A DNA stretch of 64,000 nucleotides, taken from contig OY762275.1 of the NCBI GenBank assembly GCA_963665505.1, positions 620,001-684,000 on the forward strand, read 5' to 3'. The notes beneath the pieces are model-generated. The model worked only from the letters and a program-made list of their open reading frames with translations, searched no databases and was not told the DNA's origin. Shown here piece by piece: positions 48,250-57,097 of this stretch. The stretch comes from QANA01 sp963665505. Lineage in GTDB: Bacteria; Bacillota; Clostridia; Christensenellales; Christensenellaceae. How positions within the stretch are numbered: position 1 is the stretch's first letter; each line of letters starts with the position of its first letter. Made by a program: the position numbers and the translations under genes.

Positions 48250-50532
48250 ATGGAGAACCAAAACAATCTGGTCGCACAGAGAATCAAGGGGTTAAGGGAA
48301 ATGATGAACCTTACCCCTGAAGAGATGGCCTTTGCCACCGATGTCAGCCCTTCGGAGTATAGAAAGTACGAAGAAGGCAAAAGAGACCCGACCTTTACCT
48401 TTCTGTATAAGTGCGCCAACCGCTTTGGCGTAGACCTGAGCGAAATCGTAACGGGGAACGACCCCAAACTCAATTTCTATACCGTTTCGCGGAAAAATGA
48501 CGGTATGCCCATCAAACGGCGGGAAGGGTTTTTGTACCAGCATATGGCTGCCATGATGAAGAACCGTACCGCGGAGCCGTTTGTAGTGAAAGCGACATAT
48601 TCACAAGAAGAACAGAATGCCCCCATCGAACTCTCACAACATAATGGGCAGGAATTCGATTATGTACTGGACGGCAGCCTGAAAGTGCAGCTAGACGACC
48701 ATGTGGAGGTTTTGCACGAAGGAGATACGATCTACTACGATGCATCTCACAAACACGGCATGATCGCTATCGGCGGGAAAGACTGTACGTTCCTTGCGGT
48801 CGTGATGAAAGGGACGGAAGATGTCGATACCCGGCCGATACCGGTCTTGCCGGCGGAATCCCAAGCCCTCACCAATGCGCAGGGCGAGCTGATCTATAAA
48901 AAATTCGTATATGAAACGCTTGATGAAAACGGAATTCTGCAGGATCTCCATTATCAGGTCCCTTCCAATTTCAACTTTGCGTACGACGTGATCGATGCGC
49001 TGGCGGCCAAGGCCCCAAACAAAACGGCGATGGTCTGGGTCTCGCAGGAGGGGAAGGAGCGGGTCTTTACCTTTGGGGATATGGCCCGTTATTCTGCAAA
49101 AACAGCCAACTACCTGCAATCTCTTGGCGTACGCAAAGGGAGCAAGGTTATGGTTGTGCTAAAGAGGCATTATCAATTTTGGTTCACGATCCTGGCTCTG
49201 CACAGGCTGGGCGCTGTCGCCGTACCGGCGACCAACCAGCTGCTGCAGAAAGACTTTGCATATCGGTTCAATACGGCCGGTATAGAGGCGGTTGTCTGCA
49301 CGGCGGACGGCGAGACCGCCCAGGCGGTGGACGACGCGCTGTCCGCGTCGCCGATGGTCAAACTGCGGGTGATCGTCAATGGGAAGCGTCCGGGCTGGCA
49401 TGATTTCAACACCGGGATCGAGCAGCAGAGCGATACGTTTGCCCGTCCTGCCGGCGAGCAGGACGTCTCCAGCGAGGACCCGATGCTGATGTACTTCACT
49501 TCGGGGACGACCGGGTATCCGAAGATCGTGGTGCACCCGTTCTCGTATCCGCTGGGGCATGTCGTTACGGCGCGCTGGTGGCACAATGTAGACCCGCAGG
49601 GCCTGCATTACACGATCGCCGATACCGGCTGGGCCAAATCGGTCTGGGGCAAACTGTACGGGCAATGGCTGTGCGAAGCGGCGATCTTCACGTATGATTT
49701 TGAGCGGTTCCACGCCACCGATATCCTGCCCATGTTTGCAAAATATAAGATCACGACATTTTGCGCGCCCCCGACGATCTACCGGATGTTTATCAAGGAA
49801 GACTTGTCCAAATATGATTTTTCTTCGCTGAAGTATGGCACGATCGCCGGGGAAGCGCTGAACCCCGAAGTGTTCCAGCAATTCTACAAAAGCACCGGCA
49901 TCAAGCTGATGGAAGGGTTTGGCCAGACGGAGACGACGCTTTCGGTCTTCAACATCGTGGGCATGGAACCCAAGCCGGGTTCCATGGGCAAACCGAGTCC
50001 GCAATATGATGTGTCGTTGCTGGACGCGGAAAACAAACCTGTAAAGGTCGGCGAAGTCGGGGAGATCGTGATCCGGACGGAGAACGGGAAGCCCTGCGGC
50101 ATGTTTGCGGGCTATTACAAAGACGAAGAACAAACAAAAACGGCTTGGCACGACGGCATCTATCATACCGGCGATATGGCATGGAAAGACGAGGAAGGTT
50201 ACTTCTGGTATGTGGGCCGCTCGGACGATCTGATCAAGTCTTCCGGGTACCGTATCGGGCCTTTTGAGATAGAAAGCGTGCTGATGGAACTGCCCTTTGT
50301 TCTGGAATGCGCGATCACGGGCGTGCCCGACCCGATGCGCGGGCAAGTCGTAAAAGCGACGATCGTGCTGACAAAAGAGACGGTGCCTTCCGAACAGCTC
50401 AAGAAAGATATACAGGCGTATTTTAAACAGCATACCGCACCGTATAAATACCCGCGCGTCATCGAATTTGTGCAAGAACTGCCCAAAACTATCAGCGGGA
50501 AGATACGGCGGGTCGAACTGAGGAAACCATAG
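48250..50532 (+). CDS. XRE-cupin-acyl-CoA synthetase fusion, 760 aa
   Basis: ATG 48250 has an AGAGG site. Residues 1-70 are an XRE HTH (NLVAQRIKGLREMMNLTPEE, FATDVSPSEYRKYEEGKRDP). Residues about 95-185 are a cupin (QHNGQEFDYVLDGSLKVQLD, HEGDTIYYDASHKHGM). Residues 205-755 are an ANL-family acyl-CoA synthetase with TSGTTGYPK, GQTETT, the hinge Asp in YHTGD, and the catalytic Lys in PKTISGKIRR. The enzyme half should activate a short or branched acid with ATP and CoA. XRE-cupin modules usually sense metabolites. It opens the ilv-leu operon, which suggests a branched-chain acid as substrate; that is inference. Confidence 0.85.
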   Translation: MENQNNLVAQRIKGLREMMNLTPEEMAFATDVSPSEYRKYEEGKRDPTFTFLYKCANRFGVDLSEIVTGNDPKLNFYTVSRKNDGMPIKRREGFLYQHMAAMMKNRTAEPFVVKATYSQEEQNAPIELSQHNGQEFDYVLDGSLKVQLDDHVEVLHEGDTIYYDASHKHGMIAIGGKDCTFLAVVMKGTEDVDTRPIPVLPAESQALTNAQGELIYKKFVYETLDENGILQDLHYQVPSNFNFAYDVIDALAAKAPNKTAMVWVSQEGKERVFTFGDMARYSAKTANYLQSLGVRKGSKVMVVLKRHYQFWFTILALHRLGAVAVPATNQLLQKDFAYRFNTAGIEAVVCTADGETAQAVDDALSASPMVKLRVIVNGKRPGWHDFNTGIEQQSDTFARPAGEQDVSSEDPMLMYFTSGTTGYPKIVVHPFSYPLGHVVTARWWHNVDPQGLHYTIADTGWAKSVWGKLYGQWLCEAAIFTYDFERFHATDILPMFAKYKITTFCAPPTIYRMFIKEDLSKYDFSSLKYGTIAGEALNPEVFQQFYKSTGIKLMEGFGQTETTLSVFNIVGMEPKPGSMGKPSPQYDVSLLDAENKPVKVGEVGEIVIRTENGKPCGMFAGYYKDEEQTKTAWHDGIYHTGDMAWKDEEGYFWYVGRSDDLIKSSGYRIGPFEIESVLMELPFVLECAITGVPDPMRGQVVKATIVLTKETVPSEQLKKDIQAYFKQHTAPYKYPRVIEFVQELPKTISGKIRRVELRKP

Positions 50533-50586
50533 AACCCGGTGTCGAAAAAGGCCGGGGGTTCCGTAAGAAGCAGGAGAGGTAAAAGT

Positions 50587-52254
50587 ATGAAAATGACAGG
50601 TGCGCAAATACTGATAGAAACACTGATCGAGCAGGGCGTGGAGGTAATCTTTGGTTTTCCGGGCGGTGCTGTCCTCAATATATATGATGCTTTGTATAAA
50701 AATCGGCACAGGATCCGGCATGTACTGACCTCCCATGAGCAGGGCGCCGCCCATGCTGCGGACGGATATGCACGTGTTACCGGCAAGCCGGGTGTTGTGT
50801 TCGCGACCTCAGGGCCGGGCGCGACCAATCTGGTCACGGGGATCGCCACTGCATACATGGACTCGGTTCCCATGGTCGCGATCACGGGCAATGTGCCGTT
50901 GGACCTGATCGGCAGGGACAGCTTTCAGGAGATCGATATCGCCGGCATCACGATGCCCATCACCAAACACAATTATATTGTCAATGACGTGAATAAACTG
51001 GAAGACATCGTACGGGAAGCGTTTTGCATCGCCAAGTCCGGGCGCCCGGGGCCGGTTCTGATCGATATCCCCAAAGATATCACGGCCAAACAGGCGGAAT
51101 TTAAACCGGCGGGGCCGGTGCCGTTGCGCCAATTTCCCAGGCCGGCCGCCGAAAAAATCAAGCAGGCGGCCCGCATGATCGAAGCGGCAAAACGCCCTCT
51201 CGTATATGCGGGAGGCGGGGTCGTACTCTCGGGCGCGGCGGGGGAGCTGGAAGCATTTTTGGAACGTGTCAATGCGCCGGCCGCCCTGAGTCTGATGGGG
51301 ATCACAGCGCTCCCCTATGACTGCCCGAAAAACCTTGGACTCATCGGGATGCACGGGACGCCCGTCGCCAACAAGGCGACGGCAGATTGCGACCTGTTGA
51401 TCACGATCGGCGCGCGTTTCTCCGACAGGGTGGCGGGCGACCGGAACGGGTTTGCCGGTGGGGCAAAAATTATCCATATCGATGCGGACGCATCGGAACA
51501 CGGCAAAAACGTGCGTGTCGACCTGCCCATCCTGGGAGATGCAAAAGAGACGCTGCGGCTGCTACTGGCGGAAGTCGGCCAGCAACAGCACAAGGAATGG
51601 CTGCATACGCTGCTGGAGTATAAAGTGCATAACCCGATGGCCCAGCCGATGGATGGCCAAAAACTGAATATCCGCGATGTTTTGAGCGAGATCTCCGCGG
51701 TAGTGGGGGAAGATGCCATCATTGTGACGGATGTGGGACAGCACCAGATGATCACGGCGCAGTATTACAAATTCAAGAAATCCGGCTCCTTCTTAAGTTC
51801 CGGCGGGCTGGGGACAATGGGGTACGGCATGGGCGCGGCGATCGGTGCGAAAATAGCGGCGCCGGACCGTCCGGTCGTCCTGGTCACGGGAGACGGGTGT
51901 TTCCATATGAACATGAACGAACTGGCCTGCGCCGTCAGCGAGAACCTGCCCATCCTCATCGTCGTGATGAACAACGGGGTGCTGGGCATGGTGCGGCAAT
52001 GGCAGCGGCTCTTCTACAACGGCCGCTATGCCAACACTACGCTGCACCGCCGGACGGATTTTGTAAAAGTCGCCGAAGCATTGGGTGCGGCCGGCTATAC
52101 GCTGAAAAGAAAAGACCGGATACGCCCGGTATTGCAACAGGCTTTTGCGCAAGGCAAACCCTGTGTGGTCGACTGCGTGGTCGACAAAGACGACAGCGTT
52201 TTTCCGCTGATCCCGCCGGGCGGCAGCGGGAAAGACATGATTTTTTGCGATTGA
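50587..52254 (+). CDS. ilvB: Acetolactate synthase large subunit
   Basis: A ThDP-dependent enzyme making acetolactate or acetohydroxybutyrate. It shows the catalytic Glu in SHEQGAAHAADGYARV, the FAD-binding middle, and the ThDP motif VTGDGCFHMNMNELA. At 555 residues it is full length. ATG 50587 (MKMTGAQILIETLIEQG) has GGAGAGG; longer readings extend into spacer. It is followed by the small subunit after 13 bases. Confidence 0.97.
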   Translation: MKMTGAQILIETLIEQGVEVIFGFPGGAVLNIYDALYKNRHRIRHVLTSHEQGAAHAADGYARVTGKPGVVFATSGPGATNLVTGIATAYMDSVPMVAITGNVPLDLIGRDSFQEIDIAGITMPITKHNYIVNDVNKLEDIVREAFCIAKSGRPGPVLIDIPKDITAKQAEFKPAGPVPLRQFPRPAAEKIKQAARMIEAAKRPLVYAGGGVVLSGAAGELEAFLERVNAPAALSLMGITALPYDCPKNLGLIGMHGTPVANKATADCDLLITIGARFSDRVAGDRNGFAGGAKIIHIDADASEHGKNVRVDLPILGDAKETLRLLLAEVGQQQHKEWLHTLLEYKVHNPMAQPMDGQKLNIRDVLSEISAVVGEDAIIVTDVGQHQMITAQYYKFKKSGSFLSSGGLGTMGYGMGAAIGAKIAAPDRPVVLVTGDGCFHMNMNELACAVSENLPILIVVMNNGVLGMVRQWQRLFYNGRYANTTLHRRTDFVKVAEALGAAGYTLKRKDRIRPVLQQAFAQGKPCVVDCVVDKDDSVFPLIPPGGSGKDMIFCD

Positions 52255-52267
52255 GAGGAGGCCCGAC

Positions 52268-52798
52268 ATGCAGGAACAGATTTTATCCGTATTGGTGTCC
52301 AACCATTTTGGAGTCTTGACCCGGGTAACCAACCTATTTGGCCGGCGCGGGTTCAATATAAAGGAATTGACTGTCGGAGAGACCGATGACCCGGCGTTTT
52401 CCCGGATCACAATCCTTACGCAGGGAGATGCGCGGCAGATCGAGCAGATCCGCAACCAGCTTGCCAAGCTGGAGGATGTGAAAATCGTCGCGGCACTGCC
52501 CGAAGACAGCCTGGTTTGCCGGGAGCTTCTGTTGGCAAAAGTAGATTTCGGGCAAGAAGAGCAGGAAGAGCTGCACCGCACGATCACGGACTGTGGAGGC
52601 CGGACTTTCGGCCCCTGGCAGGGAACGCTCGTGATCGAATATACCGGCGATAGGAAGGAAGTAGACGCTTTTATCAAAAAAATGCGGAAGTTTACTCTGA
52701 CGGAGCTGTGCCGTACCGGTATCGCCGCTCTGCAGACTGGGAAAACGACATTGTATGAAGATTTGAAAAATAAAATTGGAGGAGACGAAAATGTCTAA
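52268..52798 (+). CDS. ilvN: Acetolactate synthase small (regulatory) subunit
   Basis: The N-terminal ACT domain (LSVLVSNHFGVLTRVTNLFG, RRGFNIKELTVGETDDPAFS) binds valine for feedback control. The C-terminal domain (FGPWQGTLVIEYTGDRKEVD) activates the catalytic subunit. At 176 residues it is of the longer bacterial type. ATG 52268 follows GAGAGGAGGCC. Its stop overlaps the ilvC start region by eight bases. Confidence 0.95.
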   Translation: MQEQILSVLVSNHFGVLTRVTNLFGRRGFNIKELTVGETDDPAFSRITILTQGDARQIEQIRNQLAKLEDVKIVAALPEDSLVCRELLLAKVDFGQEEQEELHRTITDCGGRTFGPWQGTLVIEYTGDRKEVDAFIKKMRKFTLTELCRTGIAALQTGKTTLYEDLKNKIGGDENV

Positions 52799-53786
52799 AA
52801 TGTATTATCAAGCCGATTGTGATCTTTCACTACTCAACGGGAAAACGGTTGCTGTCCTCGGATATGGGAGCCAGGGTCACGCGCATGCGCAGAACCTGAA
52901 AGACAGCGGCGTCAAGACGGTCGTAGGGCTGCGGGCGGGTTCTTCGCGGCGGGCGGCTGCGGAAAAGGCGGGGCTTGCCGTCTACGAGGTCGCCGATGCC
53001 GTGAAGATGGCGGATCTGGTGATCTTGCTGATACCCGACGAAGTACAGGCGGACGTCTATGAAAAGAGCATAAAACCCAACCTTAAGGCGGGCAGCGTGC
53101 TGATGTTCGCACACGGATTCAACATACATTTCAATCAGATCATCCCGGCAAAGGATGTCGACGTCATCATGGTCGCACCCAAAGGACCGGGCCATACGGT
53201 GCGCAGCGAATATGTGGCGGGCAAAGGCGTGCCTTCGCTGATTGCCGTTTATCAGGATTATTCCGGTAAGGCAAAACAATATGCGCTGGCTTATGCTGCC
53301 GGGATCGGTGCGGCCAGAGCGGGTATTGTGGAAACTACGTTCCGCGAAGAGACCGAGACCGACCTGTTCGGCGAGCAGGCTGTACTCTGCGGCGGCGTGA
53401 CCGAGCTCATGAAGGCAGGGTTCGATACGCTGGTGGAAGCCGGCTATGCCCCCGAGATGGCATACTTTGAATGTGTGCATGAGATGAAACTGATCGTAGA
53501 TTTGATTTACAGCGGCGGATTTGCGTTTATGCGGGATTCCATCAGCGATACCGCGGAGTACGGCGACTATACCACCGGCAAAAAGATCATCACGGAGCAG
53601 ACGCGTGCCGAGATGAGAAAAGTGCTGCGCAACATCCAGACGGGCAAGTTCGCATCTGACTGGATGGTGGAAAACCGCGCAAGCCGCCGGGCGTCTTTCC
53701 TGGCCATGCGCAAACTCGAATCGGAGCATCTGCTGGAGAAAGTGGGGGCGGAGCTGCGCGAGAAGATGAGCTGGCAGAAGAAGTAA
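52791..53786 (+). CDS. ilvC: Ketol-acid reductoisomerase (class I)
   Basis: This enzyme isomerises and reduces acetolactate with NAD(P)H. The Rossmann motif is GYGSQGHAHAQNLKDSG; the binding-loop LRAGSSRR has Ser/Arg residues typical of NADPH preference. KARI metal ligands lie in REETETDLFGEQAVLCGG. At 331 residues it is class I. ATG 52791 follows GGAGGAGACG and overlaps ilvN. Confidence 0.97.
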   Translation: MSKMYYQADCDLSLLNGKTVAVLGYGSQGHAHAQNLKDSGVKTVVGLRAGSSRRAAAEKAGLAVYEVADAVKMADLVILLIPDEVQADVYEKSIKPNLKAGSVLMFAHGFNIHFNQIIPAKDVDVIMVAPKGPGHTVRSEYVAGKGVPSLIAVYQDYSGKAKQYALAYAAGIGAARAGIVETTFREETETDLFGEQAVLCGGVTELMKAGFDTLVEAGYAPEMAYFECVHEMKLIVDLIYSGGFAFMRDSISDTAEYGDYTTGKKIITEQTRAEMRKVLRNIQTGKFASDWMVENRASRRASFLAMRKLESEHLLEKVGAELREKMSWQKK

Positions 53787-53805
53787 AAACGGAAGGAGAT
53801 CACGT

Positions 53806-55470
53806 ATGGAACGCAGAAGTTACGCTGTGCTGAAGGGGGCGGAAAGAGCCCCCCACCGCTCGCTGTTCTATGCCTGCGGGTTTACGGAAGAGGAACTCTC
53901 CCGCCCGTTGGTAGGGGTCGTTTCGGCCTATAGCGAGATCGTCCCCGGGCATATACAATTGGATAAGATCGCAGACGCGGTGAAAGCCGGCGTCCGGATG
54001 GCGGGCGGTACGCCCATTCTAGTCCCTTCCATCGGAGTATGCGATGGCATCGCCATGGCCCATGCGGGCATGAAATATTCCCTGGCTTCGCGGGAACTCA
54101 TCGCCGATTCCATCGAGACGATGGCGATGGCGCACGGTTTTGACGGGCTGGTGCTGGTGCCCAATTGCGACAAGATCGTACCCGGCATGTTGATGGCGGC
54201 CGCCAGGCTGAATATCCCCGCGATCGTCGTAAGCGGCGGCCCCATGCTGGCAGGCAGCAATAAAAAACAGGAAATCAGTCTGTCCGAGCTGTTCGAGGCG
54301 GTGGGCGCCAGGAAAGCCGGGCTGATAAACGACGAAGAGCTCTCCCAGATAGAGCACAACGCGTGCCCCGGCTGTGGTTCCTGCGCGGGCATGTTCACAG
54401 CCAACAGCATGAACTGTCTGTGCGAAGCTTTGGGGATGGCGCTGCCCGGCAACGGGACGATCCCCGCGGTCTATGCGGCGCGTATACAACTGGCCAAAAC
54501 GGCCGGCATGCGCATCATGGACCTGATCGAAAGAGACCTGAAGCCGCGGGATATCCTTACAAAAGCGGCTTTTGAAAATGCGCTTTCCGTAGATATGGCT
54601 ATTGGATGCAGCACCAACAGCGTTCTGCATCTGCTGGCCATCATGCACGAGGCGCAGGTAGAGCTGGGGCTGGAGGAGATCAACCAACTGAGCGCCCGTA
54701 CGCCCAACCTCTGCCGCCTGTCTCCGGCCGAAAGGACGTATATACAGGAATTGCATGCGGCCGGCGGCGTACCCGCCGTGATGGCCGAATTGAAAAAGAA
54801 AGACATCCTGGACCTTTCCCTCAAAACGGTTACGGGGAAAACGGTGGGGGAGAATATCGCCCATGCGGTCAACCTGGACCCGGAGGTAATCCGCCCCATA
54901 GAAAATCCCTATTCCCCCACGGGCGGGATCGCGGTATTATTCGGGAACCTGGCGCCGGACGGCTGTGTGGTGAAACGCTCGGCCGTTGCTCCAAAAATGT
55001 TGGTGCATAGCGGCCCGGCCCGGGTGTTTGACAGCGAAGACGAAGCCATTGCCGCGATCTATGCGGGAAAGATCCAAAAGGGAGACGTCGTCGTCATCCG
55101 GTACGAAGGCCCCAAAGGCGGGCCCGGCATGAGGGAAATGCTTTCTCCCACTTCTGCACTTGCGGGTATGGGGATGGATAAAGACGTGGCCCTGATCACG
55201 GACGGCAGGTTCAGCGGCGCGACCAAGGGCGCATCTATCGGGCACGTTTCGCCCGAAGCGGCCGCAGGCGGGCTGATCGCCTACATAAAGGACGGGGACA
55301 CGATCTCGATCGATATCCCGAAGGGCACGATCAATTTACTGCTCGCCGAACAGGAAATAGAAAAACGAAAGAAGACGCAAAAACTGAAAGAACCCAATAT
55401 CGTTGGCCCCTGGCTTACCCGTTATGCACGGTTGGTCAGTTCTGCCAATACAGGCGCAGTTTTGCAATAA
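53806..55470 (+). CDS. ilvD: Dihydroxy-acid dehydratase
   Basis: An Fe-S dehydratase that removes water from dihydroxy acids in valine and isoleucine synthesis. Cluster and metal ligands are visible in NCDKIVPGML and CPGCGSCAGMFTANSM, and the C-terminal GRFSGATKG region is present. At 554 residues it is normal length. ATG 53806 follows GGAAGGAGATC, 19 bases after ilvC. Confidence 0.97.
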   Translation: MERRSYAVLKGAERAPHRSLFYACGFTEEELSRPLVGVVSAYSEIVPGHIQLDKIADAVKAGVRMAGGTPILVPSIGVCDGIAMAHAGMKYSLASRELIADSIETMAMAHGFDGLVLVPNCDKIVPGMLMAAARLNIPAIVVSGGPMLAGSNKKQEISLSELFEAVGARKAGLINDEELSQIEHNACPGCGSCAGMFTANSMNCLCEALGMALPGNGTIPAVYAARIQLAKTAGMRIMDLIERDLKPRDILTKAAFENALSVDMAIGCSTNSVLHLLAIMHEAQVELGLEEINQLSARTPNLCRLSPAERTYIQELHAAGGVPAVMAELKKKDILDLSLKTVTGKTVGENIAHAVNLDPEVIRPIENPYSPTGGIAVLFGNLAPDGCVVKRSAVAPKMLVHSGPARVFDSEDEAIAAIYAGKIQKGDVVVIRYEGPKGGPGMREMLSPTSALAGMGMDKDVALITDGRFSGATKGASIGHVSPEAAAGGLIAYIKDGDTISIDIPKGTINLLLAEQEIEKRKKTQKLKEPNIVGPWLTRYARLVSSANTGAVLQ

Positions 55471-55515
55471 ACCGTGAAACGGATACGCATAGTTTAATGC
55501 ATGCAGGAGGTATTT

Positions 55516-57030
55516 ATGAGCAGAAGAATAAAAATCTTTGACACTACGTTAAGAGACGGGGAGCAGGCACCGGGATACAGCATGAACCTGACGGAAAAAC
55601 TGGAGCTTGCGCGCCAACTCGAACTGCTTGGAGTCGATGTTATTGAAACGGGTTTTGCGGCTTCTTCACAGGAAGATTTTGATTCGATACAAAAAATTGC
55701 AGCCGTTCTCAAAAGCCCGGTGGTGTGCAGCCTGGCGCGCCTGGTAAAGAACGATATCGAGCGCTCGGCCGAAGCGGTCAGACAGGCGGTGCATCCCAGG
55801 ATTCATGTGTTTATTGCCACCAGTGATATCCATTTGCAGTATAAACTTAAAATGACAAGGGAGACCGTGCTGCAAAAGATCAGGGAGTTGGTCGCCTATA
55901 CCAAATCGCTGTGCGCGGACGTTGAATTTTCTGCGGAAGACGCTTCGCGGACGGATTGGGATTTCCTGGTAAATGTGTTTGAGGCCGCCATCGAAAGCGG
56001 CGCGAACGTCATCAATGTGCCGGATACCGTGGGTTTTTCCACGCCGGAAGAGATGTACGATCTGGTTCGGTATCTTTTTGCGCATGTAAAGGGAATTAAA
56101 AATGTTGAACTGTCCGTACACTGCCATAACGACCTCGGCATGGGGGTGGCGAACACGCTGGCCGCGGTACGTGCGGGCGCTTCGCAGATCGAATGCACGA
56201 TCAACGGGATCGGTGAGCGCGCCGGCAACGCGGCGCTGGAAGAACTTGTCATGGCGCTGCATACCAGGAAAACCTATTACGACGTGGAAACGGGCATCGA
56301 TACAAAACAGATCTACCGTTCGAGCAAACTGCTTTCGACGATCACCGGCGTAGCTATCAATCCCAGCAAGCCGATCGTGGGGGCGAATGCGTTTGCCCAC
56401 GAAGCGGGCATCCATCAACACGGGATCATGAACAACCCAATGACCTATGAGATCATGTCGCCCGAAAGCGTCGGCATCTACCGGAGCAAGATAGTGCTGG
56501 GCAAACATTCGGGCAGACACGCATTCGAAGAGCGCCTGCAGGAAATGGGCTATACGCTTTCGCCGGAAGATCTGGATCAGGTTTTTGAAAATTTTAAAAA
56601 ACTGACAGAAAAGAAGAAAGACATCACGGAGCGCGATATCGAAGCGCTGGTCGGCTATGAAAAAGTGCGCGACGCGGAGATGTATGCCCTGGAAAGTTTC
56701 TCCATACAGTCCGGTTCGGCCATATCGGCCACCTCGGCGGTCAAACTTTCCAAAGACGGCAAGGTATTGATGGACGCCGCGGTTGCGGAAGGCCCGATCG
56801 AAGCCGCATTCAAGGCGATCGACCGCATCACGAACACGCACGCCGCATTGGTAAATTATTCGATCCAGTCGGTTACCGAAGGCGGGGACGCGCTCGGGGA
56901 AAGCATCGTGAAATTGGAATCGCAAAACGGCAGCATCTTTACGGGGCGCGGGCTCAGCACGGACATTTTGGAAGCCAGCGTCAAGGCCTATTTGAACGGT
57001 ATCAACAAACTGCTTGCCTCAAAAGAGTAG
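55516..57030 (+). CDS. leuA: 2-isopropylmalate synthase
   Basis: A TIM-barrel Claisen-condensing enzyme: FDTTLRDGEQAPGYSMN, the metal-binding SVHCHNDLGMGVANT, and the substrate loop region AGIHQHGIMNN. Residues about 365-500 form the LeuA regulatory dimer domain (leucine binding; IEAAFKAIDRITNTHAALVN). At 504 residues it is full length. ATG 55516 has GCAGGAGG; an in-frame ATG 15 bases earlier contains that site. It commits 2-ketoisovalerate to leucine. Confidence 0.95.
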   Translation: MSRRIKIFDTTLRDGEQAPGYSMNLTEKLELARQLELLGVDVIETGFAASSQEDFDSIQKIAAVLKSPVVCSLARLVKNDIERSAEAVRQAVHPRIHVFIATSDIHLQYKLKMTRETVLQKIRELVAYTKSLCADVEFSAEDASRTDWDFLVNVFEAAIESGANVINVPDTVGFSTPEEMYDLVRYLFAHVKGIKNVELSVHCHNDLGMGVANTLAAVRAGASQIECTINGIGERAGNAALEELVMALHTRKTYYDVETGIDTKQIYRSSKLLSTITGVAINPSKPIVGANAFAHEAGIHQHGIMNNPMTYEIMSPESVGIYRSKIVLGKHSGRHAFEERLQEMGYTLSPEDLDQVFENFKKLTEKKKDITERDIEALVGYEKVRDAEMYALESFSIQSGSAISATSAVKLSKDGKVLMDAAVAEGPIEAAFKAIDRITNTHAALVNYSIQSVTEGGDALGESIVKLESQNGSIFTGRGLSTDILEASVKAYLNGINKLLASKE

Positions 57031-57097
57031 AGGAAAGCGATGTGCCGCCGGAAGGCGGCGAGAACTTTTTGGAAGAGGAAATGAGGAGGTTCGGAAT

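Noticed and set aside
49159..50754. 531-aa minus-strand frame opposite the acyl-CoA synthetase
   Set aside because: It is a shadow in GC-rich coding DNA; the plus-strand gene has complete catalytic motifs and this frame has none.
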